Below, one piece after another: positions 25,465 to 33,228 of a DNA stretch of 64,000 bases (positions within the stretch are counted from its first letter, which is position 1; every line of letters starts with the position of its first letter). The notes below the pieces were generated by a model. The model worked only from the letters and a program-made list of their open reading frames with translations. It had not been told where the DNA came from and made no database searches. The DNA comes from Aliirhizobium wenxiniae (GTDB taxonomy: Bacteria > Pseudomonadota > Alphaproteobacteria > Rhizobiales > Rhizobiaceae), in contig NZ_JACHEG010000002.1 in NCBI RefSeq assembly GCF_014201355.1, forward strand, positions 372,001 to 436,000, given 5' to 3'. The translations under genes and the position numbers were made by a program.

Positions 25465-25710
25465 ATGCGCGCCAATATCGAACTGGATGACGACTACGCT
25501 CAGATCACTCATACCGCGCGAAGTTGTCCTGCTCTGCGATGTCATCATGATGGAAGTGCTTCGGGGGCACGGGACAGTCATCAGGCCCGTTGGATGGAAC
25601 AGGATTTCCGGGATTTCCCCATCGTGCAGATATTGTCGGCCGAATTGGCGACAACGTTGCGTGCCGATGGCCGATCATCTCGGTTTGAAATTGGCCTGAT
25701 CCGTTACCTG
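25465..25710 (+). pseudogene. Degraded VapBC toxin-antitoxin remnant
   Basis: The ATG at 25465 begins M-R-A-N-I-E-L-D-D-D, a typical VapB antitoxin N-terminus, which then runs out of the family pattern. In the next frame, V-V-L-L-C-D-V-I-M-M-E-V-L-R-G matches the second helix region of a VapC PIN toxin. After another frame change W-M-E-Q-D-F-R-D-F-P-I-V-Q-I-L-S-A-E-L-A matches the following VapC segment. The PIN C-terminal half with its later acidic residues is missing; the DNA runs straight into the 3' end of the flippase-like gene. Multiple frameshifts and deletions make it non-functional. Confidence 0.65.
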
Positions 25711-26660
25711 TTCCCCCTCGCAGCAAACAGCGACAGCGCCGTGCCCATCAACGAAGAAACAATGACGAGAAGGTGGGTGTTGACGGCGGCCTGAGCGAGG
25801 TCTTCGAAAGCAGGCCCCGAGGCTGCGGCACCGAAGGCGACGGCACCGGCGCTGATGCCGGCGGGATAGGTGCCGACACCGGCGGGCGCATGGACCGGCA
25901 GGACGGAGGACAGTTCCCCTCCGAGCGCACCTCCGAAACCGGGCGCCATCGAAATGCCTCCGAGCAGGCCGAGCACCCAGGCAAGGACTGCGATCTTGGT
26001 GAACCAGTTGATCAGCGTTGCGCCCCAGGCCCTCGCAAAGGCTGCGGCATCGACGGGAAGGCCCGCTTCAACTTCGGCAAGCAGTCTTTCAGCCTTTGCC
26101 GGCAGTATCTTTGCAGCAAACCGAAGGCCGATGCCGCGCAGGGCAAAACCTGCGACCGGCAGGACAAGGAAGCAGAACCAAAGCGCCCAGGCCCATGACG
26201 AATGATGCTGCAGGACCAGACCGATGCCGGCTGCGGCGAGCAGAGCATGAAGATCGAAAAGCCGCATGACGAAAAGAGCGGCGGTGCTTCTTGCCAGCGA
26301 CAGGTCGAACTCGCGTTTCATCAGCAGCGGAAAGCTTGCCTCGCCCGAACGGAAGGGCAGCATGATGTTCAAAAGATTGTGCACCTGGGTGAGGCGCAGC
26401 AGCGTTCCGAAGCGGCCGCCGGTCTCTGTCGGAAAATAATCATAGATGCGCCAGGTGCGCAGGACATAGGTGCCAAGCAGTGCCGCAAGCGCGAGGAAAG
26501 CCGAGCCGAGGCCGGCACCTTTCCATAGAGCCAGCACGGTCGCCCAGCCCCAAACCCACTGTATGAAGATCGCATAAAGCACGACGGTCGCCAACGTCAG
26601 CAGCGTCATGGCGTTACGAATTATCCACGCTCTCTGGCTGGCAACGGAATAATTCTTCAT
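25704..26660 (-). CDS. Flippase-like membrane protein (LPG synthase TM family)
   Basis: A 318-residue polytopic protein of the lysylphosphatidylglycerol-synthase transmembrane family, without the synthase domain. Seven to eight hydrophobic segments and family motifs are seen: N-L-L-N-I-M-L-P-F-R-S-G-E-A-S-F-P-L-L near residue 95 and H-A-P-A-G-V-G-T-Y near 255. It is divergent from a GT2 gene, 99 bases apart, that is followed by a GT39 gene. In that setting a role in moving or supporting a polyprenyl-linked sugar is a reasonable inference, but no substrate can be read from the sequence. Confidence 0.87.
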   Translation of the reverse strand: MKNYSVASQRAWIIRNAMTLLTLATVVLYAIFIQWVWGWATVLALWKGAGLGSAFLALAALLGTYVLRTWRIYDYFPTETGGRFGTLLRLTQVHNLLNIMLPFRSGEASFPLLMKREFDLSLARSTAALFVMRLFDLHALLAAAGIGLVLQHHSSWAWALWFCFLVLPVAGFALRGIGLRFAAKILPAKAERLLAEVEAGLPVDAAAFARAWGATLINWFTKIAVLAWVLGLLGGISMAPGFGGALGGELSSVLPVHAPAGVGTYPAGISAGAVAFGAAASGPAFEDLAQAAVNTHLLVIVSSLMGTALSLFAARGNR

Positions 26661-26759
26661 ATAGTAGGTGGCCCCAATGCGATAAATTCGGGTCTATGCG
26701 ACGATGCTGCGCCATGGCGCGCCGCCCGTATAAGCCCGCACTTCTAGGAGAAACACACG

Positions 26760-27779
26760 GTGGGTACAACAGCAGAGTCAGTCACCCGCCTCGTCGAGAC
26801 GACCAGCCCGGTCGAATTGTCGCTGGTCGTGCCGCTTTTCAATGAAGAGGAAAGCGTCGAGCCGCTGATCGAGCGGATCGCGACGTCGATGGCCCGTTAT
26901 GCAGCCTCGTGGGAACTGATCCTGGTCGACGACGGCAGCACGGATGCCACGATCGCCAATGCGCGGAGAGCCCTCAATCGCCCCGGCCTCGACCTGAAGA
27001 TCGTTGCTTTGCAGCGCAATTTCGGCCAGACGGCCGCCATGCAGGCAGGCATCAACCAGGCAGAAGGCCGGCTGATCGCAACGCTCGATGGAGACCTGCA
27101 GAACGATCCCAAGGACATCCCTGCGATGGTCGCCGAACTTGAGCGCCGGGAACTCGATCTGCTCGTCGGCTGGCGCCAAAACCGTCAGGACGGCCTGCTT
27201 TTGCGCAAGGTTCCATCCTTCATCGCCAATCGGCTGATAGGCCGCATCACCGGCGTGCGCCTGCACGATTACGGCTGCTCCCTGAAGATTTACCGTTCGG
27301 CGGTCATCAAGCAGGTGAAGCTGATGGGCGAAATGCACCGTTTCATCCCTGCCTGGGTCGCCGGTGTCGTGCCGAGCTCGCGCATCGGCGAAATGCCGGT
27401 AACGCACCACGCCCGCCAGCACGGCGTATCAAAATACGGTATTTCCCGGACGTTCCGGGTTATTCTCGATCTCCTGTCGGTGATGTTCTTCATGCGCTTC
27501 AAGGCGCGGCCGGGACATTTCTTCGGTTCGCTCGGCCTTGGCCTCGGTGCGATCTCGGCACTGATCCTGTTCTACCTGTTCATAGACAAGTTCATCATGG
27601 GCAACGACATCGGCACCCGACCGCTGTTCCTGATCGGTGTGATGCTGTTCCTCTCGTCCGTACAGATGATCACGACAGGTATTATCGCGGAAATGATAGC
27701 CCGCACCTACTACCGCGAGGATAGTGCCCTCAGTTATATCGTCAGAGAAATTTACCAGGCAGATCCAACCGCCGAGTGA
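26760..27779 (+). CDS. Glycosyltransferase family 2, polyprenyl-phosphate sugar synthase type
   Basis: A 339-residue GT-A enzyme of the DPM1/ArnC/RgtE type, which makes polyprenyl-phosphate sugars from nucleotide sugars. The N-terminal catalytic domain shows S-L-V-V-P-L-F-N-E-E-E-S, L-V-D-D-G-S-T-D and the metal-binding T-L-D-G-D-L-Q-N-D-P. Two C-terminal transmembrane segments (about 240-320) anchor it. Start is GTG at 26760 with AGGAG 8 bases upstream. The downstream GT39 gene would use the lipid-linked product. In Rhizobium, RgtE makes dodecaprenyl-phosphate galacturonate; whether this enzyme has that specificity is inference. Confidence 0.92.
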   Translation: MGTTAESVTRLVETTSPVELSLVVPLFNEEESVEPLIERIATSMARYAASWELILVDDGSTDATIANARRALNRPGLDLKIVALQRNFGQTAAMQAGINQAEGRLIATLDGDLQNDPKDIPAMVAELERRELDLLVGWRQNRQDGLLLRKVPSFIANRLIGRITGVRLHDYGCSLKIYRSAVIKQVKLMGEMHRFIPAWVAGVVPSSRIGEMPVTHHARQHGVSKYGISRTFRVILDLLSVMFFMRFKARPGHFFGSLGLGLGAISALILFYLFIDKFIMGNDIGTRPLFLIGVMLFLSSVQMITTGIIAEMIARTYYREDSALSYIVREIYQADPTAE

Positions 27780-27849
27780 AGTTTCGCCCGGGACGACGAT
27801 TATCCGGGCCGGCCTCACGGATCACGACGCATTCTTGCTGGAGTCAATC

Positions 27850-29391
27850 TTGCCGAAAATTTCCTCGCCAACCCATGTGCAAGGCGCACCGGTTTTCGCC
27901 GACCGGCTCCGTTCCGGACAGACCTTGACCCTGGTGCTTGCCGCCTATTTCGTTGTCCAGGTCGTCTTACGCTTCATTCTTCCCCATGGGCTGGAACTCG
28001 ACGAGTCCGAGCAGGTCTATGTGTCGCAATGGCTGCTTGCCGGCTATGGCGCGCAACCCCCCTTCTATAACTGGCTGCAGCACGGCGCGATCCAGATTTT
28101 CGGCATCTCGATCATCACGCTTTCGGGCATGAAGGCGCTGATGCTCTTCCTGTCCTATATCTTCTATTATCTCGCGGCACGGCAGGTGCTGGAAGACAAG
28201 CGGCTGGCGGTCGTTGCTGCACTCGGGCTTCTCACCATTCCGCAGGTCTCCTTCGAGGCGCAGCGCGACCTTTCACATACGGTCGCTGCCATTTTCGGCG
28301 CATGCCTGTTTCTTTTTACCCTGCTGAGGGTCATTTCCCGGCCAACGCTTGTGGCCTTCCTGCTGTTCGGTATTGCCATCGGCATCGGCGGCATCACGAA
28401 ATACAATTTCGCGGTCCTGCCGGTTGCCGCCGGACTTGCCGTGCTGATGGACCGCGACATGCGCCGCACGATGCTTTCGTGGAAGCTGATACCCGCCGGG
28501 GTTCTGGCTCTGGCGATCGTCGCACCGCATGCGCTATGGCTTGTCGACAATTTCAGCGATGCAAGTCAGAGCACGCTCAAGAAGCTCGGCGGTGACGATG
28601 CAGGCCTGATCGGCGGGATTGCCAGCGGCCTGGGCTCACTGACGATCGGCTTTTTCAGCTTCACTGCGCTCACGCTGATCATCTTTGCAGCCGTCTATCG
28701 CGAGCACCTGAAAGCGATCGTCAGCGCTCATAGCCGCTGGACGCGGCTTGTCGGCCGCATTCTCGTGCTTTCGCTCGCGCTGATCGTGCTGATGATCCTG
28801 TTTGCCGGTTTCGAGAATGTGCGTGACCGCTGGCTGACGCCGCTTCTCTTGGCCACACCGCTCTATCTCGCGCTGAAGGTGGATGCTGCAAAAATCCCGG
28901 TCGAGGTGAGTTTCAAGCGGCTCTGGGGCGTGGCTATCGTCATCATGCTGCTGATCCCGACGGCGCTGGCGCTTCGTGCCAATATGGGCCGCATCAACGG
29001 CAATTACGGCTATGTCAACATTCCGTTCGCGGCCCTTTCGAAGACCGTTGCGGAGAAGGCTGCAGGTGCCAACACAGTCGTCGTCGCCTCGGACAGGCAG
29101 CTTGCCGGCAACCTGCATTTCAGCCTGCCCGAACAGCCGGTTGCCGTGGAGCCGCCGCCGCCGGGACTGAAGAACCGGCCGCTTACGGATTTCGACCGGG
29201 TCGTTTTCGTCTGGCGCACGAAGGATGGCAGCATGCCGGTCGCCTTCGACAAGGAGTTTTCCGGGTATCTGCTTGAACAAGGGATCACCACCGCACCGCA
29301 GGATGTCGCGATCGTCGGCTACCCCTATCAATGGGGCCGGCCGATGGACCAGTACCGCTTCGGTTATGCCGTCATGGACCTGCCGCGTTAA
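27850..29391 (+). CDS. GT39-type glycosyltransferase (ArnT/Rgt-like)
   Basis: A polytopic membrane glycosyltransferase that would transfer a sugar from a polyprenyl-phosphate donor to an envelope lipid or glycan on the periplasmic side. The first loop has the ArnT/PMT-type motif L-D-E-S-E-Q-V-Y followed by G-Y-G-A-Q-P-P-F-Y-N-W-L. About eleven transmembrane segments precede a soluble C-terminal domain from about residue 385. The frame is open from a GTG at 27724 inside the GT2 gene, but the TTG at 27850 has GGAG exactly 6 bases upstream and removes a segment without membrane character, giving 513 residues. Rhizobial RgtA-D galacturonosyltransferases are of this family. Confidence 0.88.
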   Translation: MPKISSPTHVQGAPVFADRLRSGQTLTLVLAAYFVVQVVLRFILPHGLELDESEQVYVSQWLLAGYGAQPPFYNWLQHGAIQIFGISIITLSGMKALMLFLSYIFYYLAARQVLEDKRLAVVAALGLLTIPQVSFEAQRDLSHTVAAIFGACLFLFTLLRVISRPTLVAFLLFGIAIGIGGITKYNFAVLPVAAGLAVLMDRDMRRTMLSWKLIPAGVLALAIVAPHALWLVDNFSDASQSTLKKLGGDDAGLIGGIASGLGSLTIGFFSFTALTLIIFAAVYREHLKAIVSAHSRWTRLVGRILVLSLALIVLMILFAGFENVRDRWLTPLLLATPLYLALKVDAAKIPVEVSFKRLWGVAIVIMLLIPTALALRANMGRINGNYGYVNIPFAALSKTVAEKAAGANTVVVASDRQLAGNLHFSLPEQPVAVEPPPPGLKNRPLTDFDRVVFVWRTKDGSMPVAFDKEFSGYLLEQGITTAPQDVAIVGYPYQWGRPMDQYRFGYAVMDLPR

Positions 29392-29394
29392 AAC

Positions 29395-30777
29395 CTATTC
29401 CTTGACCGTATCGCGCAGGTGATCGAGCGCATTTCGCAGTTTGTCGATCACCTCGTCGATTTCCGATCGCGTGATCGTCAGCGCCGGCGAGGCCAGCATA
29501 CGGTCGCCGGTGGCGCGCATGATCAGACCGTTCTCGACGCAGTGATTACGCACCAGCGTGCCGATATCGTCCGGCTTTGCGTAACGGCGGCGGGTGGATT
29601 TGTCAGCGGCAAGCTGCAGTCCGCCGATCAGACCAATACTCTCCGCCTGACCGACCACTTCGTGATCCTCAAGGCTTGTCCATGCCGAGGCGAAATACGG
29701 GCCGATATCGTCGCGTACCCGCTCGACCAGGCCTTCCTCCTCGATGATGCGCAGGTTTTCGAGTGCTGCGGCGGCAGCGACCGGATGGCCGGAATAGGTA
29801 TAGCCGTGGGCGAAATCGCCGAATTCGCTGATCATCACTTGCGCTACGCGATCCGAGACCAGCACGCCGCCGATCGGCAGATAACCCGAGGACAGCCCCT
29901 TGGCGATCGGCGCGAGATCCGGTTCGACGCCAAAATGCTGGTAGCCGAACCATGACCCGAGACGGCCGAAACCGCAGATTACTTCATCCGAGATCAGGAG
30001 GATGTTGCGGGCCTTGCAGATGCGGGCAATTTCCGGCCAGTAGGTGTCCGGCGGAATGATAACGCCGCCGGCGCCCTGGATCGGTTCGGCTACGAAGGCG
30101 GCAACGCGATCCTCGCCCAGTTCGTCGATCTTGGCTTCCAGTTCTCGGGCCATTTTCAGGCCGAATTCGGCAGGCGTCAGATCGCCGCCATCGGCATACC
30201 AATAGGGCTGGCCAATATGGTGAACGCCTTCGATCGGCAGGTTGCCCTGTTCGTGCATGTGCTTCATGCCGCCGAGCGAGGCACCGGCGACGGTGGAGCC
30301 GTGATAGGCGTTCTTTCGGGCAATCACCTGAGTCTTTTCCGGCTTGCCCAGCGCCTTCCAGTAGACGCGGGCGATGCGGAACCAGGTGTCGGTCGCTTCC
30401 GAGCCGGAATTGGTGAAGAAGACGTGGTTCATTTTACCACCGGTCTTCGAAGCGATCTTCTGGGCAAGCAGCGTAGCCGGTGGTGTCGTGGTGCCGAAGA
30501 AGGTGTTGTAATAGGGCAGTTCCTGCATCTGCCGGAAGGCAGCGTCGGCAATCGACTTGCGGCCGTAACCGACATTGACGCACCACAGCCCGGCAAAGGC
30601 ATCGAGATATTTCTTCCCCGTGGAATCGTAGATATGGACACCTTCCGCGCGCTCAATGATGCGCGTGCCTTTGGCGTTCAGTTCCTTCATGTCAGAAAAG
30701 GGATGGATGTGGTGGGCGGCATCGATGGCTTGAAGATTGGAAATGCCAGGATTGGAAATGGCCGGCTTGTCGTTCAT
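29395..30777 (-). CDS. Class III aminotransferase, probable polyamine transaminase
   Basis: A 460-residue omega-type, PLP-dependent aminotransferase. It has G-L-W-C-V-N-V-G-Y-G near the N-terminus, F-F-T-N-S-G-S-E-A-T-D-T, Y-H-G-S-T-V-A-G-A-S, the D-E-V-I-C-G-F-G-R-L-G-S motif and the pyridoxal Lys in I-A-K-G-L-S-S-G-Y-L-P-I-G-G. These fit the putrescine/pyruvate aminotransferase (SpuC-like) group. The start MNDKPAISNPG at 30775-30777 has GGAG upstream; the open frame continues 136 codons upstream into the divergent gene and is not coding. Its pairing with a glutamine-synthetase-like gene 79 bases away supports a polyamine role. Confidence 0.9.
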   Translation of the reverse strand: MNDKPAISNPGISNLQAIDAAHHIHPFSDMKELNAKGTRIIERAEGVHIYDSTGKKYLDAFAGLWCVNVGYGRKSIADAAFRQMQELPYYNTFFGTTTPPATLLAQKIASKTGGKMNHVFFTNSGSEATDTWFRIARVYWKALGKPEKTQVIARKNAYHGSTVAGASLGGMKHMHEQGNLPIEGVHHIGQPYWYADGGDLTPAEFGLKMARELEAKIDELGEDRVAAFVAEPIQGAGGVIIPPDTYWPEIARICKARNILLISDEVICGFGRLGSWFGYQHFGVEPDLAPIAKGLSSGYLPIGGVLVSDRVAQVMISEFGDFAHGYTYSGHPVAAAAALENLRIIEEEGLVERVRDDIGPYFASAWTSLEDHEVVGQAESIGLIGGLQLAADKSTRRRYAKPDDIGTLVRNHCVENGLIMRATGDRMLASPALTITRSEIDEVIDKLRNALDHLRDTVKE

Positions 30778-30856
30778 CGCGTCGCTCTCCTGAAGATTGT
30801 GCGACCAATTCTTATCGGCTACGAACGAGGTTCCGCAACCGTTGAGATGATGCTTC

Positions 30857-32188
30857 ATGACCGATCGCATTGAGCCCCATACCGAAATCCTGCTCGTCGG
30901 CATGAACGGGGATCTGCGCGGCAAACGCATTCCGAAATCGAAGGAAAAGAAAGTGTGGGACGGGCTCGTTCGGCTGCCTTCCTCCACCCAGTCGCTCGAC
31001 ATATGGGGCGACGACAATGACGATATTACCGGCCTGTCTCTGACCATCGGCGACCCCGACGGGCAGTGCGTTCCAGACTCGCGCAGTGCGGCACCGATGC
31101 CATGGGGACCTGAAGGCTCAAGCCAAGTTCTGGCGACGATGCACGAGATGGATGGCTCTCCGAGCTTCATGGACCCGCGCGCCATTCTCGCCAGTCTGCT
31201 GAGACGTTTCGAGGAACGCGGGCTGACACCGGTGGTGGCGACCGAACTGGAATTTTACGTGATGCAGGACGACTGGCGTGAGACCGGCCGCCCTCGTCCG
31301 CCTGAAAAGCTGATGTACAAGGATCAGCCGAACGGCTTCCAGCTCTATGACATGGGCGCCGTCGATGCGCTGGACGAGTACCTGCAGACGGTACGCCACT
31401 GGGCCAAGCTTCAGGATATCCCCGCCGACGCGACGACGGCGGAATTCGGCCCCGGCCAGTTCGAGATCAATCTTCTGCACCGGGCCGATGCGCTGGCTGC
31501 CGCCGATGACTGCATCTATCTGAAGCGCATTGCCGAACAGGCCGCGCGAAAGTTCGGGATGAAGTCCACCTGTATGGCCAAGCCCTATGGCGATCAGGCA
31601 GGCTCCGGCCTGCATGTGCATGCCAGCATCATCGACCGCGACGGCAACAATATTCTCGATGCCAAGGGCGGCGATCCGGTGAAATTGAAATCCGTCACTG
31701 CGGGCATGCTGAAGACGATGCGCGATGCGCAGCTGATCTTTGCGCCCTTTGCCAATTCCTATCGCCGTTTCCAGCCGGGATCGTTTGCGCCGGTCGATAT
31801 CGACTGGGGGTTCGGCCATCGCGGTACGGCGGTGCGTATCCCGGATGCCAATGGGCCGGCAGCGCGTGTAGAGCACCGGGTCGCTGGCGCGGATGCCAAC
31901 CCCTATCTGCTGCTCACCGCCATCTTGGGTGGCATGCTTATGGGATTGGATGAGGTGCTCGATCCCGGTCCGGCAACAGAGCCAGGACAGGAACCACCCG
32001 AAGGCACAAAGCGACTGACGCATGATTTTCTGACCGCCGTCGAGGATTTCTCCGTCTCACCCTTCATCAAGGACGTGTTCGGAGAACGCTACCGGAAACT
32101 CTATGGCGATACGAAGCGTAAGGAGGCGATCACCTATCTGCGCACGGTAAGCGATTTCGATTACCAGACTTACCTGCCGAGGATCTGA
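30857..32188 (+). CDS. Glutamine synthetase family protein, gamma-glutamylpolyamine synthetase-like
   Basis: A 443-residue GS-fold ligase. It has N-terminal G-D-P-D-G-Q, the ATP/metal block T-E-L-E-F-Y, A-E-F-G-P-G-Q-F-E-I-N-L near 195, K-P-Y-G-D-Q-A-G-S-G-L-H-V-H and N-S-Y-R-R-F-Q-P-G-S-F-A-P near 300, followed by R-V-E-H-R. These fit PuuA/GlnA3-type enzymes that glutamylate amines rather than ammonia. The regulatory adenylylation Tyr loop of GlnA is not evident. With the divergent transaminase it probably begins putrescine or related amine breakdown; the amine itself is not known. Confidence 0.9.
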   Translation: MTDRIEPHTEILLVGMNGDLRGKRIPKSKEKKVWDGLVRLPSSTQSLDIWGDDNDDITGLSLTIGDPDGQCVPDSRSAAPMPWGPEGSSQVLATMHEMDGSPSFMDPRAILASLLRRFEERGLTPVVATELEFYVMQDDWRETGRPRPPEKLMYKDQPNGFQLYDMGAVDALDEYLQTVRHWAKLQDIPADATTAEFGPGQFEINLLHRADALAAADDCIYLKRIAEQAARKFGMKSTCMAKPYGDQAGSGLHVHASIIDRDGNNILDAKGGDPVKLKSVTAGMLKTMRDAQLIFAPFANSYRRFQPGSFAPVDIDWGFGHRGTAVRIPDANGPAARVEHRVAGADANPYLLLTAILGGMLMGLDEVLDPGPATEPGQEPPEGTKRLTHDFLTAVEDFSVSPFIKDVFGERYRKLYGDTKRKEAITYLRTVSDFDYQTYLPRI

Positions 32189-32370
32189 TGAGGTCGTGCT
32201 CGAAGAATGCGCTCGGGCGAAACGTTAGACTTAACGTATGTACCTCTTATTGCTCCCTAACTCTGACAAACAGCAAGAATACGACCAGTCTTTAATCGTT
32301 TCATTCAGCCCTCGTTAAAATTCCGACCTCTAATCACATCCCTTATATTTGATTGGTTTAGGGGTGGGGC

Positions 32371-33117
32371 ATGCGCGTTATTCTGGCGAAATCGATACTG
32401 ATCGGAATATTGGCCACGCTTGCCTCGCTTGGCCTGTCTTTTGCGATCGTGCCGCATCTTGGCGGACAAGTGGCCGGCGCCGGACTGATCATGACAATCG
32501 TCTGCCCTTTCGTGATCTCCATTCCCGCCTCTCTCCTGCATCTGTGGCAGGCAGACCGGATCAGGCGCGCCAAGGCGGAGACGACCGAGGCTCTGGAAAA
32601 GCTTGCAGTCGCCTATGAAGACTTAAAACAGCTTGCTCGCCATGACGGGTTGACCGGCCTGCTCAACCGCACCGCATTTCTCGATGAGTTGGCCTCCCTC
32701 AGCCGGCAGGGAGTGACGGGCGGCCTGATGTTTCTCGATCTCGACTACTTCAAGTCGATCAACGACCGGCACGGGCACGCCACCGGCGACGAGGCACTGC
32801 GCCTGACGGGCGATCTGCTGGCGGCCCACCGGATGGAACAGCGCGACATCTCCGGCCGGCTGGGTGGGGAGGAATTCGCGCTTTTCCAGGTGGGACTGAC
32901 ATCGAAGGCGCTGGCACGGCGCTGCGAGGATGTCCGGCAGGCGATACAGGCAATCGACCTGCGCTCCTCATCCGGGGCCCGCATTCCGCTTTCGGCCAGC
33001 ATCGGAGCACTGATGTGCAGCCCCGGATTCGATCCGGACGATTGCCTGAAAGGGGCCGACGAGTATCTCTACCAGGCAAAATCACGCGGGCGAAACCAGG
33101 CTGTCGCGTCGATATAA
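32371..33117 (+). CDS. Membrane diguanylate cyclase (GGDEF)
   Basis: A 248-residue protein with two N-terminal transmembrane helices (about 5-25 and 35-55), a short coiled-coil-like linker and a GGDEF domain. The substrate motif D-G-L-T-G-L-L-N-R and active-site R-L-G-G-E-E-F (165-169) are intact, so it should make cyclic di-GMP. The inhibitory site normally R-x-x-D reads E-Q-R-D here, so product feedback may be lost. The small periplasmic loop offers little room for a sensor. It stands alone ahead of the MscS gene. Confidence 0.93.
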   Translation: MRVILAKSILIGILATLASLGLSFAIVPHLGGQVAGAGLIMTIVCPFVISIPASLLHLWQADRIRRAKAETTEALEKLAVAYEDLKQLARHDGLTGLLNRTAFLDELASLSRQGVTGGLMFLDLDYFKSINDRHGHATGDEALRLTGDLLAAHRMEQRDISGRLGGEEFALFQVGLTSKALARRCEDVRQAIQAIDLRSSSGARIPLSASIGALMCSPGFDPDDCLKGADEYLYQAKSRGRNQAVASI

Positions 33118-33228
33118 GCATCGCAAAAGTCCCCATTCGCGCCGGCCCATCTTGCTGATATAAATCGCAGGTACGGATTGTCGCACCGGTCTGTACGGAA
33201 GGCGACAGCGTCGTTGAGGACGTTGGCC

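Noticed and set aside
25432..25794. 120-codon ORF over the vapBC remnant as an intact gene
   Set aside because: Only the first ten codons match VapB; the rest mixes frames of VapC fragments and runs into the antisense of the flippase-like gene.
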